Shown here one piece after another: positions 33,617 to 43,723 of a stretch of 64,000 nt of DNA. The position numbers were made by a program, and so were the translations under genes. Origin of the DNA: Agapetus fuscipes (lineage: Eukaryota; Arthropoda; Insecta; Trichoptera; Glossosomatidae); assembly GCA_951799405.1 (NCBI GenBank), contig OX637344.1, positions 4,092,001 to 4,156,000 on the forward strand. The letters run 5' to 3'. Within the stretch, counting starts at the first letter, position 1. Every line of letters starts with the position of its first letter. The notes below the pieces were generated by a model. It was given only the letters and a program-made list of their open reading frames with translations. It did no database searches and had not been told where the DNA came from.

Positions 33617-34382
33617 AGAACGACATCTGAAAGGACGACACATGAAAGAACGACAAATGTAAGAACGGCACAGTGACAAAACGACGCATGACAAAACGAC
33701 GCATGACAGAACGACTCGTGACAGACAACACAGTGACAAAATGGCACATGACAGAACGACACAGTGACAAAACAACACGTGACAGAACGACACAGTGACA
33801 GTGACTGACAATACAACACATAACAGAGCATCACATGATAAAACATTACTTTGACAAAACAACACAGAAAATAAATCACTATGACAAAACAGCACATGAA
33901 AAAACGTCTCATGATAGAACAAGTTTCTTACGATGTTTTGTCGTCTGATATTTTATCATGTGTTGTACGGTCATTGTGATGTTCTGTAATGTGTTGGCCT
34001 GTCATGTCTCGTTATGTTATGCATCATTCTGTCATTTGTCCTTTTGTCACTATGTCGTTCTGTTATGTGTCGTTTTGTCACTGTGTCATTCTAGCATGGA
34101 ACCATTTTTCATACAACGATATTATTATATTAATATCACGGTCTATTGAAAATAAAAACGAACCCTCTTCGACTTTTTACAGCGATTTTTTTACACACTT
34201 TTATTTTTATGTTGTAGTAACTGATAATGGGGTATTGATGTGCATTGTGGTTGTGAAAATACAACGGAAGTGGTTGTCAAAAAGACAATACGATTATGTA
34301 AATAAAAAACCCAGGTTGACTTTCCAACATTTTGAAAGTTAGGTAGGTACATCAAGGATCGCTGGAACTGGGTTACTGGTAA

Positions 34383-34600
34383 TTTTAAAGTTCTGTAGTC
34401 TGATGGTTAATACTACAGAGATACAGAAGGTCGTGAGTTTGATTCCCGACGGAGACCAAAAAAAATTTTTTTGGTTGACAAATGCATTTGCCTTTACCTA
34501 ACACAGGTGGCCAAAGACTAAACAGCAACTAGGTTCTGCTTAAGAATCGGCAATTTCGTAAGCAATGACCAATAAAAAAACTTCATTTATTTATGATGTC
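34383..34600 (+). mobile_element. SINE1, older copy
   Basis: Head ctgtagtctgatggttaata, B box gagtttgattccc, body with aggtggccaaagactaaaca. The LINE-derived tail is largely lost. Confidence 0.65.
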
Positions 34601-34604
34601 CCGA

Positions 34605-34747
34605 GTTTGATGTTGAGGTTGACTCAGCCATCACAAGAAATTAGTATCAGTCCACCCGGGAGTTGGGTAATCCCCAATTCAACTTAAGAAGATTGCGTAC
34701 GAGTAGTCCCATTAGCTGTAAAAAAAAAATAGGTTCTGCACGCTGCA
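34605..34747 (+). mobile_element. SINE2 body fragment
   Basis: Starts at ttgaggttgactcagccatc and runs to tgcgtttccttcgggaaca at the edge of LINE-B; head missing. Confidence 0.55.
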
Positions 34748-34962
34748 TGCGTTTCCTTCGGGAACAATACTGTTACTGTTACTGTATCATGCCTCCGTTG
34801 CACTAGGGTTGGCCGGTATCTCCGCAGATGCGTCTCCACTTTTTTCTGTCCTTACACACCTCTTTCATCTCTTCCACATTCAGCACTTTCTTCATACATA
34901 CTCTTCTCTTATTCTCACTCTGCAGGTTCCATTCTTTTGCAATCTCACCAATTTGATTACAA
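34748..34962 (-). pseudogene. LINE-B C-terminal fragment with tail
   Basis: Tail is (CTGTTA)3 on the plus strand. Minus-strand coding includes the CKDRKKWRRI-type end before the stop; breaks off at aatctcaccaatttgatt. Confidence 0.75.
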
Positions 34963-35039
34963 TGCAGTTAGAAATTGCGATAAACGTGCTATTAAGTTTC
35001 GTTTTTGCTTTTATTGTCCTCAAAAAAGTACGTCAGTGA

Positions 35040-35399
35040 TCACTAGATTCTTGACACTCCTAAAGTTTGCTTGCTATGTTCAGTGAGCGTCACAGCGCCC
35101 AAGTATTGTTTGATGTACTCCTGGCAAAGTTCAGGGGATGTTTGGAGTCTGGCTCGGCGCTTCCCAACAGGAAAGTAACAATTGCGCAAGCCAGAAGTCT
35201 GCGGTCCACGCCATACTCCTAACATCTCAACGATTCACAAACAGTGATACAAATTTCACTTTATGTAATATTTGAAAACATGGAAGCTAGCTTACAGAAT
35301 GGTTGCTTCATCAGATCTGTCCAAAAATATACAAATACAAAAGTGAAGGTTTTCAAATACAGATTTATTCGTTAATTTAACTTCTGTATACAAAGAAAG
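35040..35399. other. Unclassified stretch upstream of LINE-B
   Basis: No open frame with motifs. 35240-35395 contains two aaaatacaaa/tttcaaatac near-repeats. Nothing recognised. Confidence 0.3.
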
Positions 35400-35637
35400 T
35401 GTGAAAGGAAATAGAGTGAAGGAACGACCGAGAAAAGTATGGAGTGATCAGATTGAAGAGATTGTGAAAGAATGGGATATACAAAGTGAGCGCAAAAGAA
35501 GAAAATGCATGAAAAAGGTGATGGATATGAAGAAATTGAAAGAGGTATGTCAGGATAGGAAAAAATGGAGGCAACTCTGCAGAGGCTCTGGCCACCCTTG
35601 GCGGAATGGCGATAGAGTTACAGTTACAGTTACAGAA
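35400..35637 (+). pseudogene. LINE-B C-terminal fragment, best copy
   Basis: About 65 codons remain open: RVKERPRKVWSDQIEEIVKE, WDIQSERKRRKCMKKVMDMK and CQDRKKWRQLCRGSG. The tail is (GTTACA)3. The frame is parallel to LINE-A's C terminus (RPRKVW.DQI.EI..EW.IQS), showing common origin, but the 3' UTR differs. Confidence 0.8.
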
Positions 35638-35726
35638 TAATATGTTGTGACTAAAAAACGATTAGAGAAAAAAGAATATTATAGAAATACGATAAGGGTG
35701 TGATATACATTAGGGACAAATATATC

Positions 35727-36049
35727 TTCTAATTTATAAAATCGAACGGATGTATGTGTGTTTGTCCTGTATGTACTCCTAAACTATTGAACCGATTGCA
35801 ATGAAATTTACATGAATTATTGTTTATATACCCACTTAGTCTTTTGTATAAAAAAAAACTGGAGCAATAAAGGAAACGAGACCAGAAATATGCTTAAACT
35901 ATTTTCACATTATGACACGGAAATTTTTAGACGTAAGGATGTGTGCAAAGACACAACACAGTGGAGACATATCTGTGGAGATACTGTATACCCCTAACAG
36001 AATGTCGCGATGATACAACAGCCACCGCAAGGGGTGGGGGGGGTGTAGC
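35727..36049 (+). mobile_element. Helitron-like non-autonomous element
   Basis: Starts tcttctaatttataaaat after an A. It contains the common arthropod block tgtatgtactcctaaactat tgaaccgattgcaatgaaat and ends with a ccacc-gcaagg-ggtgg hairpin, a G run and CTAG followed by T, as in Helitron 3' ends. A LINE-B-like piece (35935-36010, caaagacacaacacagtgga) is embedded. Confidence 0.45.
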
Positions 36050-36077
36050 TAGTTCCTACTAAAAAAAATGTATATGT

Positions 36078-36225
36078 TAGAATTAGCTTAGTTTGTAGAA
36101 TTCTTGAGTTCCACACAAGAGTGCTAAGGTCCAATCCCCCCCTAGGGTGTCAGAAATGATTTCACGTATCGGTGTTTATTTCAAAATAAAAATCTACTCA
36201 GCTTCATAAGAAATGAGAACCAAAA
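36078..36225 (+). mobile_element. SINE2, 3' truncated
   Basis: Degraded head (aattagcttagtttgtagaa), body to cataagaaatgagaaccaaa, then a switch to unrelated sequence. Confidence 0.6.
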
Positions 36226-36796
36226 AAAACGGATGTTACTGACCGTGGAAAGAGAAGAACGATTTTCTCTACGTTTCGTCAGAGTCATATCTGAGACACA
36301 GGTTTTCCTAGTTCAGGCACATGTATTATTTTCTTACTTAAGATAAAAAGCTGCACCCTATTTTAATCTTCTGTAAAACATTTTTATGAATAAATTATTA
36401 TTATTATATTCGACGTCTTCAGGAGGCGTGTGTCTTCTACAAGGAAGAAACTCGAACTGTTGAATTATTGTTGTTTGTTGGAGGTCGAAGGTTGTAGGTA
36501 CATTTATTGACGTTCGGTGATGCATTCATAGATGTCGCAATAGCTCCACTTGTACAGAAAGACGATATTCTGTCATCTTGAGAACTAGCCCCTTTGAGAG
36601 GTGGGAACCAAATCTTAAAGTGAATTGGTAAGCCATGCCTGTGAAAAAAATAGGTTTCAGACGCCGCTTACAGCCGTTTTGTGGAAAACGCGGTAAGAAA
36701 TTGGAATATACAATAAACATGTACCTTTTTTGCATTTTGTAGTATCACCGATTGTCTATAGAATTGTCACACTAATTTACAATTTTAACCAATTTT

Positions 36797-37196
36797 ATAC
36801 CTGTTTTCAACGTGAGCATATATGTGACTTTCTAAATATATCTAAATCTAAGCTGCAAAGATATGTATCATTTGAGATTCATATTAAATGCATTCCCACA
36901 AGCAGACATGCATAATTTCGCGCTTACACATGCTGCATGTGGACCTACAATATAAAAACCCCAATCTCAAATGAACATAAGCCCTGCAACTCTTGCCGAC
37001 CTTCCCTGAAGCAGGGGTGACATTGGCAAAGTGAACCATTTTTTACAGTATGGGTGGTCAGCCGCATACCAACCTATCAGTCAAGGATTCAAGAGGACTT
37101 TAAACTGATAAAAAAAATCTACCCACACTATTGATATAGGTACGTCCGTTTCATTAAGTATAAAGTCGCCATACCAACGTTGAAAATTCCGGACCT
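36797..37196. mobile_element. Harbinger-like MITE split by LINE-A
   Basis: Left end acctgttttcaacg at 36797 and right end aacgttgaaaattccggacc at 37177-37196. The LINE-A 3' end (36831-37087, minus) lies inside. Confidence 0.65.
36831..37087 (-). mobile_element. LINE-A 3' end
   Basis: Complete 3' UTR with TTTAGA tail. Hairpins ccctgaagcaggg (one loop change) and cacatgctgcatgtg. Confidence 0.85.
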
Positions 37197-37379
37197 AAGT
37201 GTTTGCCTTTGAAATACAATAGTTTACGTACATAGAAGGGGTTGATTTGTGTATTTGAGCAGAGACGAATTCAGTAGGATGGGCGCCCGTGTCTAACAAT
37301 CAAAGGGGGTCGGATCCACAAGTCTTTGGGGCCCGCGGCTGTCTTGTTGCCTTCCCTAGAAAGCTTCGCCTCGGTGGAG

Positions 37380-38957
37380 AAACTATACCCTCAGTATAAA
37401 GTTAACTTAAGTATAACTAAGCTAGTATGCCAAACTATACCCTCAGTATAAAGTTAACTTAAGTATAACTAAGCTAGTATGCCAAACTATACCTACCCTG
37501 AGTATAAAGTTAACTTAAGTATAACTAAGCTAGTATGCCAAACTATACCCTCAGTATAAAGTTAACTTAAGTATAACTAAGCTAGTATGCCAAACTATAC
37601 CTACCCTGAGTATAAAGTTAACTTAAGTATAACTAAGCTAGTATGCCAAACTATACCCTGAGTATAAAGTTAACTTAAGTATAACTAAGCTAGTATGCCA
37701 AACTATACCCTCAGTATAAAGTTAACTTAAGTATAACTAAGCTAGTATGCCAAACTATACCCTGAGTATAAAGTTAACTTAAGTATAACTAAGCTAGTAT
37801 GCCAAACTATACCCTCAGTATAAAGTTAACTTAAGTATAACTAAGCTAGTATGCCAAACTATACCCTGAGTATAAAGTTAACTTAAGTATAACTAAGCTA
37901 GTATGCCAAACTATACCCTGAGTATAAAGTTAACTTAAGTATAACTAAGCTAGTATGCCAAACTATACCCTGAGTATAAAGTTAACTTAAGTATAACTAA
38001 GCTAGTATGCCAAACTATACCCTCAGTATAAAGTTAACTTAAGTATAACTAAGCTAGTATGCCAAACTATACCCTGAGTATAAAGTTAACTTAAGTATAA
38101 CTAAGCTAGTATGCCAAACTATACCCTGAGTATAAAGTTAACTTAAGTATAACTAAGCTAGTATGCCAAACTATACCCTCAGTATAAAGTTAACTTAAGT
38201 ATAACTAAGCTAGTATGCCAAACTATACCCTGAGTATAAAGTTAACTTTAGTATAACTAAGCTAGTATGCCAAACTATACCCTGAGTATAAAGTTAACTT
38301 AAGTATAACTAAGCTAGTATGCCAAACTATACCCTGAGTATAAAGTTAACTTAAGTATAACTAAGCTAGTATGCCAAACTATACCCTCAGTATAAAGTTA
38401 ACTTAAGTATAACTAAGCTAGTATGCCAAACTATACCCTGAGTATAAAGTTAACTTAAGTATAACTAAGCTAGTATGCCAAACTATACCCTCAGTATAAA
38501 GTTAACTTAAGTATAACTAAGCTAGTATGCCAAACTATACCCTCAGTATAAAGTTAACTTAAGTATAACTAAGCTAGTATGCCAAACTATACCCTCAGTA
38601 TAAAGTTAACTTAAGTATAACTAAGCTAGTATGCCAAACTATACCCTGAGTATAAAGTTAACTTAAGTATAACTAAGCTAGTATGCCAAACTATACCCTC
38701 AGTATAAAGTTAACTTAAGTATAACTAAGCTAGTATGCCAAACTATACCCTCAGTATAAAGTTAACTTAAGTATAACTAAGCTAGTATGCCAAACTATAC
38801 CCTGAGTATAAAGTTAACTTAAGTATAACTAAGCTAGTATGCCAAACTATACCCTCAGTATAAAGTTAACTTAAGTATAACTAAGCTAGTATGCCAAACT
38901 ATACCCTCAGTATAAAGTTAACTTAAGTATAACTAAGCTAGTATGCCAAATTATACG
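37380..38957 (+). repeat. 52-bp tandem satellite, 30 units
   Basis: Units start aaactataccct and contain gagtataaagttaacttaag and ctaagctagtatgcc. I count 30 complete units over 37380-38947: 28 of 52 bp and two of 56 bp (extra TACC, units 3 and 5), then a 10-base partial. Units are near identical except for one site, CTCAG versus CTGAG, each in 15 units. One unit at 38220 has a single further change (acttta). No open frame spans the array. Confidence 0.97.
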
Positions 38958-39003
38958 AAAAGTAAATGAAGTGTTATTTCGTGTTGATATTTAATTTTGA
39001 ATG

Positions 39004-39580
39004 AATAGTCCGGTTGATAGCTCAGTTGGTAGAGTGCTTGGATTCCATGCCTAAATCTCAAGTTTGAATACCACCGAGGGTGTTAGAAATTAATTCCCAT
39101 TGCGATGCTTATTTCAAAATTAAAATCAAAATATCGGCAAGGTTTTCTTAGCCTTAATAAGAAATGAGCACCAGTCGCCTCAAAAGCTGGTATATCCCCT
39201 CTCCAACTGAAGTGGTTGGCGTATGGCCGGCCCTCTTACCTGTAAAAATAAACATGTTCACTTACCATATGCGATCTCTTCGGAGAGGACGCAGCATGAA
39301 GTTACAATGTATGTGTAGCTTACAGTGGCGAAGGGTGCCATACAAGCCGATTCCCATCGGTTTCCCGTTTAAAATGAGGCAAAAATGATAATAAAGTAGA
39401 CTGCATGGTTTCAATGAGGAAAAAATACGTATTGTTTCTTTGGTTTTAAATGTATTTTTTTACTTTGTGCCTATATTTTTGAACTACTTTGTCACATCAT
39501 TTTAAAAGGGAAGCCGATGGGAACCGGCTTGTATGGCACCCTTTGCCACCGGTAGCTTAGTTGCGCTGCGTTGCGTTTAT
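39004..39580 (+). mobile_element. SINE2 split by hAT-like MITE
   Basis: Head ttgatagctcagttggtaga, B box-like aagtttgaatacc, full body and tail. The last ~25 bases of the SINE continue after the MITE at 39560. Confidence 0.85.
39323..39551 (+). mobile_element. hAT-like MITE, copy 2, complete
   Basis: 229 bp with ends cagtggcgaagggtgcc and ggcaccctttgccaccg. Flanked by a perfect 8-bp duplication gtagctta (39315-39322, 39552-39559). CAGTGG-type termini and 8-bp duplication fit hAT. Confidence 0.85.
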
Positions 39581-39586
39581 AAATAG

Positions 39587-39652
39587 TTCCTTGACTAATA
39601 CGTTGGTATGAGACTGACCCCCCGTGCTGTAAAAACTTGGTTCACTTTTGCA
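39587..39652 (+). mobile_element. LINE-A 3' end, 5' stub
   Basis: ttccttgactaatacgttgg to acttggttcactttt; the divergent subfamily also found at 28984. Confidence 0.55.
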
Positions 39653-40146
39653 TAGCTTCGAACCTGGTTCAACAGATGTCCTTCCATGCACACAAGCTTC
39701 TGCTTTCGCATGAAGACATTCGGCCACAAAAAAATAGATTGGTAAATTGCATCCCTCTTCACGAATCTATTTAAAAAAAACTAAATCCAGAGACATTCAC
39801 ACAACTAAGTAAACACACAGAGACACGCGATCATAAGTAAACATGCACAGACATACAATCACACATTCGTAACAAGCTGTTTATACTCGGCTTTTGTTTA
39901 CTCATTAGCTTGTAATTATACGCAATCTTGAACATAATATTACCGCTAAAACGAAAAGCTTATGTAAACGCTGTCGCATATTTTAATGAATCCTTTACTT
40001 GACTTGTATTCGGGAGACAATTAAATTGTGCTCTCAAGGAAGTCAGTCAAGTTGGTTGTGTAAATATTGAATTGTTAACGTTGTTGTATGAAATTATTTA
40101 ATCACGAGCGATAAAATTCAAATAAAAGCTTTTGCTTTGTACCATA
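39653..40146. other. No gene recognised
   Basis: 39825-39875 repeats the cacagacata/attcgtaacaa block of 110-160. Remaining sequence unmatched. A LINE-A tail stub lies at 40147-40176. Confidence 0.3.
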
Positions 40147-40179
40147 ATCATCTATAATCTAAGTTGCCAAGATACATTT

Positions 40180-40452
40180 TTCTTCTTCTTCTTCTTCCTC
40201 AGCCTTTCTCAGTCAACTCCTGGACGTAGGCCTCCTCCAAACCTCTCCATTCCTGTCTATCGGCTTCTGTGCTCAGCCATCCTCTATCTGTAGTTCTCTT
40301 GATGTCGTCCAGCTACCTCAGTTAGGGTATCCTCACTCCCCGCTTGGACATCCTGGGTTACCACTGGAAGATCCTTTTCGGCCACCTGTCGTGGTCCTGC
40401 CTTGCGACGTGACCAGCCCAGCGCCACTTAAAGCAGGCCACTCGCTGTATGA
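40180..40452 (-). pseudogene. LINE-C (RTE/BovB-like) C-terminal fragment
   Basis: Starts with a (CTT)n run, i.e. a GAA-type tail on the minus strand. Coding order matches 46690-46930 reversed (ggccacctgtcgtggtcctg, gccttgcgacgtgaccagcc). Ends at a truncated mariner-like MITE. Confidence 0.75.
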
Positions 40453-40456
40453 CATC

Positions 40457-40680
40457 AGTTGCAAAACTTCAGTAAAGTAAAGTTTACGGAAAGTATTAAA
40501 GGCTGGTTTTCCCCAAAATCTGCCGTTTTTGTTTGTTTGAACTTGATTTTCTTCATCACTGTAACTCTTTTGCTAAGACCATAAAGTGTAAGAAAAAAAA
40601 CGGCAGGTTTTGGGGAAAATCACTCTTTAATACTTTCTGTAAGCTTTACTTTACTCAAGTTTTGCAACTCGTACTAAGGG
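40457..40680. mobile_element. Mariner-like MITE, left end lost
   Basis: Begins within the left inverted repeat (gttgcaaaacttcagtaaag) and keeps the full right end to gtactaaggg followed by TA. Its interior is in inverse order relative to the copy at 18038. Confidence 0.8.
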
Positions 40681-40710
40681 TACAGTGCGTCTGCGTAAAA
40701 CTTGAATTGA

Positions 40711-40998
40711 CCGGTCCGTAGTCTAGTGGTCACGCTTCGGACTCGTAAATGGAAGGTCGTAACTTCGAATCCCTGCGGAACACAAAATATACCATTTATA
40801 TTTTCAAATGTGCTCTTCGCTGAGTTGAAATATTTAGATACCTTTACCAAAGACCGGTAACCAAAGGTCTATCCAACCTTACAGCAACTGGGTCTTGCGC
40901 TTTTTATAGCGACGACCAAGCTCGCAGAGGGTCTAGAGGTGTGATTCACACAAAAACAGCGCTCACCGAATAAATCATCTTAATATTATTTAATTTTT
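40711..40998 (+). mobile_element. SINE1
   Basis: Head ggtccgtagtctagtggtca, B box acttcgaatccc. About 20 bp is missing before gcgctttttatagcgacgac. Tail ends aataaatcatcttaatatta. Confidence 0.85.
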
Positions 40999-40999
40999 A

Positions 41000-41371
41000 T
41001 TTATTTCACACGAAAATAAACAAAAAACACAACGCATAAATTCAAAGTGATAAAAACGTGGCCGTTGTTGGTTTTATGACGAGGCGCGCCAGTTTAACTA
41101 AGAGATCCATAAAAATACCTTACAAGCCGGGGAAAGTGGGCTTGTATACGTATTTTCACCTTATATACTTCATATCCTTAGTGCTTGTTTGCCTTATCTC
41201 CAACAGAAATAATTTCACATAAGCAATATTTGAATGTGCACTGTGCCTATGTGTCTCATGAAAACTGGAGATTGATTTTAAAAATATTTAAAATAGCTCA
41301 CACACTAACGTGTTTTATGTTTTATTCTTAGCTCAGATTTTGGAGAATGTGGTTCTTAAGACTATGTTCTA
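41000..41371. other. No gene recognised
   Basis: 41060-41160 is unmatched. 41290-41370 resembles 41905-41990 and 10960-11060 at low identity. Confidence 0.3.
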
Positions 41372-41556
41372 AAATCTATAATCTCAGTTGCAAATAATTT
41401 TTTACATTTAAATTCATTTTAAATGCATGCCCACATACAGACGCGTGTAAGTTCGCGCTTTTTAAAATCTAAACTTTTGCTGACCTTCCCTGAAACAAGG
41501 GTGACAATGGAAAAGTGAATCATTTTTTACAGCCTCATACCAACCTATAAGTCAAT
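41372..41556 (-). mobile_element. LINE-A 3' end with internal deletions
   Basis: TTATAGA-type tail. The palindrome region and the block after the ctgaaac hairpin are partly deleted. Confidence 0.7.
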
Positions 41557-41564
41557 ACCGCAAC

Positions 41565-41886
41565 CGTAACCAAGCTACACATATAATGTAACTTCCTGCC
41601 GCGTTATCCCCGAAGGGGTCGCATGTGTCGAGTTGAACCTATTTATCTTTACAGGTAAGGGGGCCGGCCTTACGCCAACGACTTTAGTTGAAGTGGGAGT
41701 TTCCCAACTCCCGAGAGGGCTGGTACTCACTTCTTGTGAAGGCTGAGTAAACCTTGCCGGTATTCTATTTTGGGATTTGAAATAAACACCAAAACGGGAA
41801 ATCATTTCTGACACCCTCGGTGGGATTCGAACCCGAGCTCACGGCATAGAATGCAAGCACTCTACCAACTGAGCTATCGACCGGAC
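41565..41886 (-). mobile_element. SINE2, full length, best copy
   Basis: Minus-strand A box gatagctcagttggtagagt, B box gggttcgaatccc, and all body blocks. It is the least diverged copy and close to 491-806. The minus-strand 79-codon frame is the SINE itself. Confidence 0.9.
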
Positions 41887-42234
41887 AATGAAAACTGTAA
41901 ATTTATTTTAAAAAAAACAACTCTCACAGTAACGTGTTTTATCTTTTTTTTAAGCTCAGATTGTGTAGAAGGTTATTATTCTTAAGACGATTCCACTTAA
42001 ACGTCATATTTGAAAAAAAATGGAAGATAAGCCAAACAAGCACTGGAGGAACAATTTGTGTGGGTACATTTTACGTAAAAGCCATTTATCAAGGAACAAT
42101 ACACGAAGATGTCACGCCGAGTAAAAGAGGCCCCGAGAAAATATAGCGGAGCGACTTCGACGACTTTTATTTTGAAAACATTTTTTTTTCAGTGAAGTTT
42201 TTTTCCTTTTAATGTCGACCTGTACCCTTAGTAC

Positions 42235-42460
42235 GAGTTGCAAAACTTGACAAAAGTAAAGTTTACGGAAAATATTAACGAGTGATTTCTCCCAAAATCT
42301 GCCGTTTTTGTTTCTAACACTTTATGGTCTTAGCAAAAGCGTTGCAGTGATGAAGAAAATCAAGTTCAAACAAACAAAAACGGCAGGTTTTAGAGGAAAT
42401 CGCTCTTTAATAATTGCCGTAAACTTTACATTACTCAAGTTTTGCAACTCGTACTAAGGG
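42235..42460. mobile_element. Mariner-like MITE, complete
   Basis: 226 bp with the same ends as 18038 and flanking TA at 42233-42234 and 42461-42462. Nearly identical in interior to 18038-18273. Confidence 0.85.
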
Positions 42461-42800
42461 TACTGTACGTTTACGTTTCAAAGCAGATGTATTGAAAAAG
42501 TTAGAACTGAAATAAATTTCTCTTGAAACGCGTATAATTTTTTTTTGAAAAGTAAAATTGGTACCCTCCATGTAAAAATATCGCCACTCTTGGGATGATG
42601 TGAAATAAAGTTTTGTTTTGTTGAACACAAATAATTGTAGCTTAAATCCTTGTGATCCTTGACTTATAGGTTGGTATGCGGCTGACCACCCATGCTGTAA
42701 AAATGGTTCACTTTGCCAATGTCACCCCTGTTTTAGGGAAGGACGGCAAAAGTTGCAGGGTGTATGTCCATTTGAGATTTGATTTTTATGTTGTAGGTTC

Positions 42801-43063
42801 TGTGAGGGTTTTTCCTCTGTCCTGCTGATTGACACAATTAATAATGTAACAGCCACTTTAATATGTTTACTTTTATTCCTTTCACAATGTATACACAATA
42901 AACCACAGCACAATAATATTAATTATTCTTAATTACACATGCTTGTGGCTCTCACGCCAGGCAAGCTTCTTTCCTCCTTTTTGTGTTCTTTTGTTTTCCT
43001 TTTTCCATTCAAATTTAAATACAATGTTCCATTCTACCAAACAAACAAACTCATCTCGTTACA
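42801..43063 (-). repeat. Gag-only element 3' LTR (263 bp)
   Basis: tgtgagggtttttcctctgt to actcatctcgttaca, with TGT...ACA ends. It appears identical to 44822-45084. Just inside (43065-43081) the minus strand has the polypurine tract agaggaaggagg. Confidence 0.95.
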
Positions 43064-43723
43064 ATACACCTCCTTCCTCTCATAAAAAAAAAACATTCCC
43101 AATTTTTTTTTTTTTTTTTACAATGAGTAAATAATGTATCATAATGCTCAGCCGGCGCCACATATTTTGTTTTATTTTAAGGATAAATTTCAAAAATATG
43201 AAAATAAAAAAAAAACCTGTTTCTGATACATTATTCAGTCATTAATACCTTTTTTAACAATACCAATTATTTTCATACTAAAATTAATATATATTTTTTT
43301 TTAACACAAATTTCATATTCAATATTATAAACAAATATTTGTTTTTTTTTTTTTTAAATACTTAATTCAACAATTCAAAATAATCAAATAACAATACATA
43401 ATAAACATTCACCAGTTAATTAATCAATTCATTAAAATAACTTTTTTTTTTTAAACATGTATCACATCTTTCCCAATATTTAAATTTATTTCAAATTTAT
43501 TTTTCATTAATAAATTTATCAGTCCATCAATTTTTTTTAAAAAACTTTACCTTCATATGTAATACTTTGTTTAATTTATGTTTCATACCTTCATTCATGC
43601 AATATTTCATAATTCATTCTTTCACTGATCACTTTTATATCAACTTTCACCGTATCATTCATCACCTCAAATTTTTCATACACATGAAAATATGTTTTTT
43701 TTTTTTTTGTTAATCTAATTTGA
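43064..43723. other. AT-rich 3' region of gag-only element with many T runs
   Basis: Seven or more T or A runs of 8-16 bases spaced irregularly. No open frame. This is where pol would lie in a complete element. Confidence 0.6.

Larger units (their letters stand above)
29795..34105. mobile_element. Foldback element FB1, split by copia
   Basis: The left arm (29795-29840 plus 33617-33920) consists of tandem, imperfect ~15-bp units alternating acatgacagaacgac and acagtgacaaaacgac. The right arm (33925-34105) is the inverted complement of the same units, with almost no spacer. The outer ends are ggttagaacggcatagtgac and, on the complement, catgctagaatgacacagtg. Arms built of subrepeats are typical of Foldback/TIR-satellite elements. 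All open frames across the arms are repeat artefacts. Confidence 0.7.

Noticed and set aside
33597..34342. Several open frames of 63-117 codons, cysteine/valine-rich, on both strands
   Set aside because: They are translations of the 15-bp foldback units in every frame; the repeated residue patterns follow the DNA repeat.
37380..38957. CRISPR array
   Set aside because: Units are contiguous 52-bp repeats with no unique spacers; the setting is eukaryotic.
41815..41886. Possible genuine tRNA gene on the minus strand
   Set aside because: A and B boxes are good, but no acceptor stem closes and the family SINE body follows directly, as in the other SINE2 copies.
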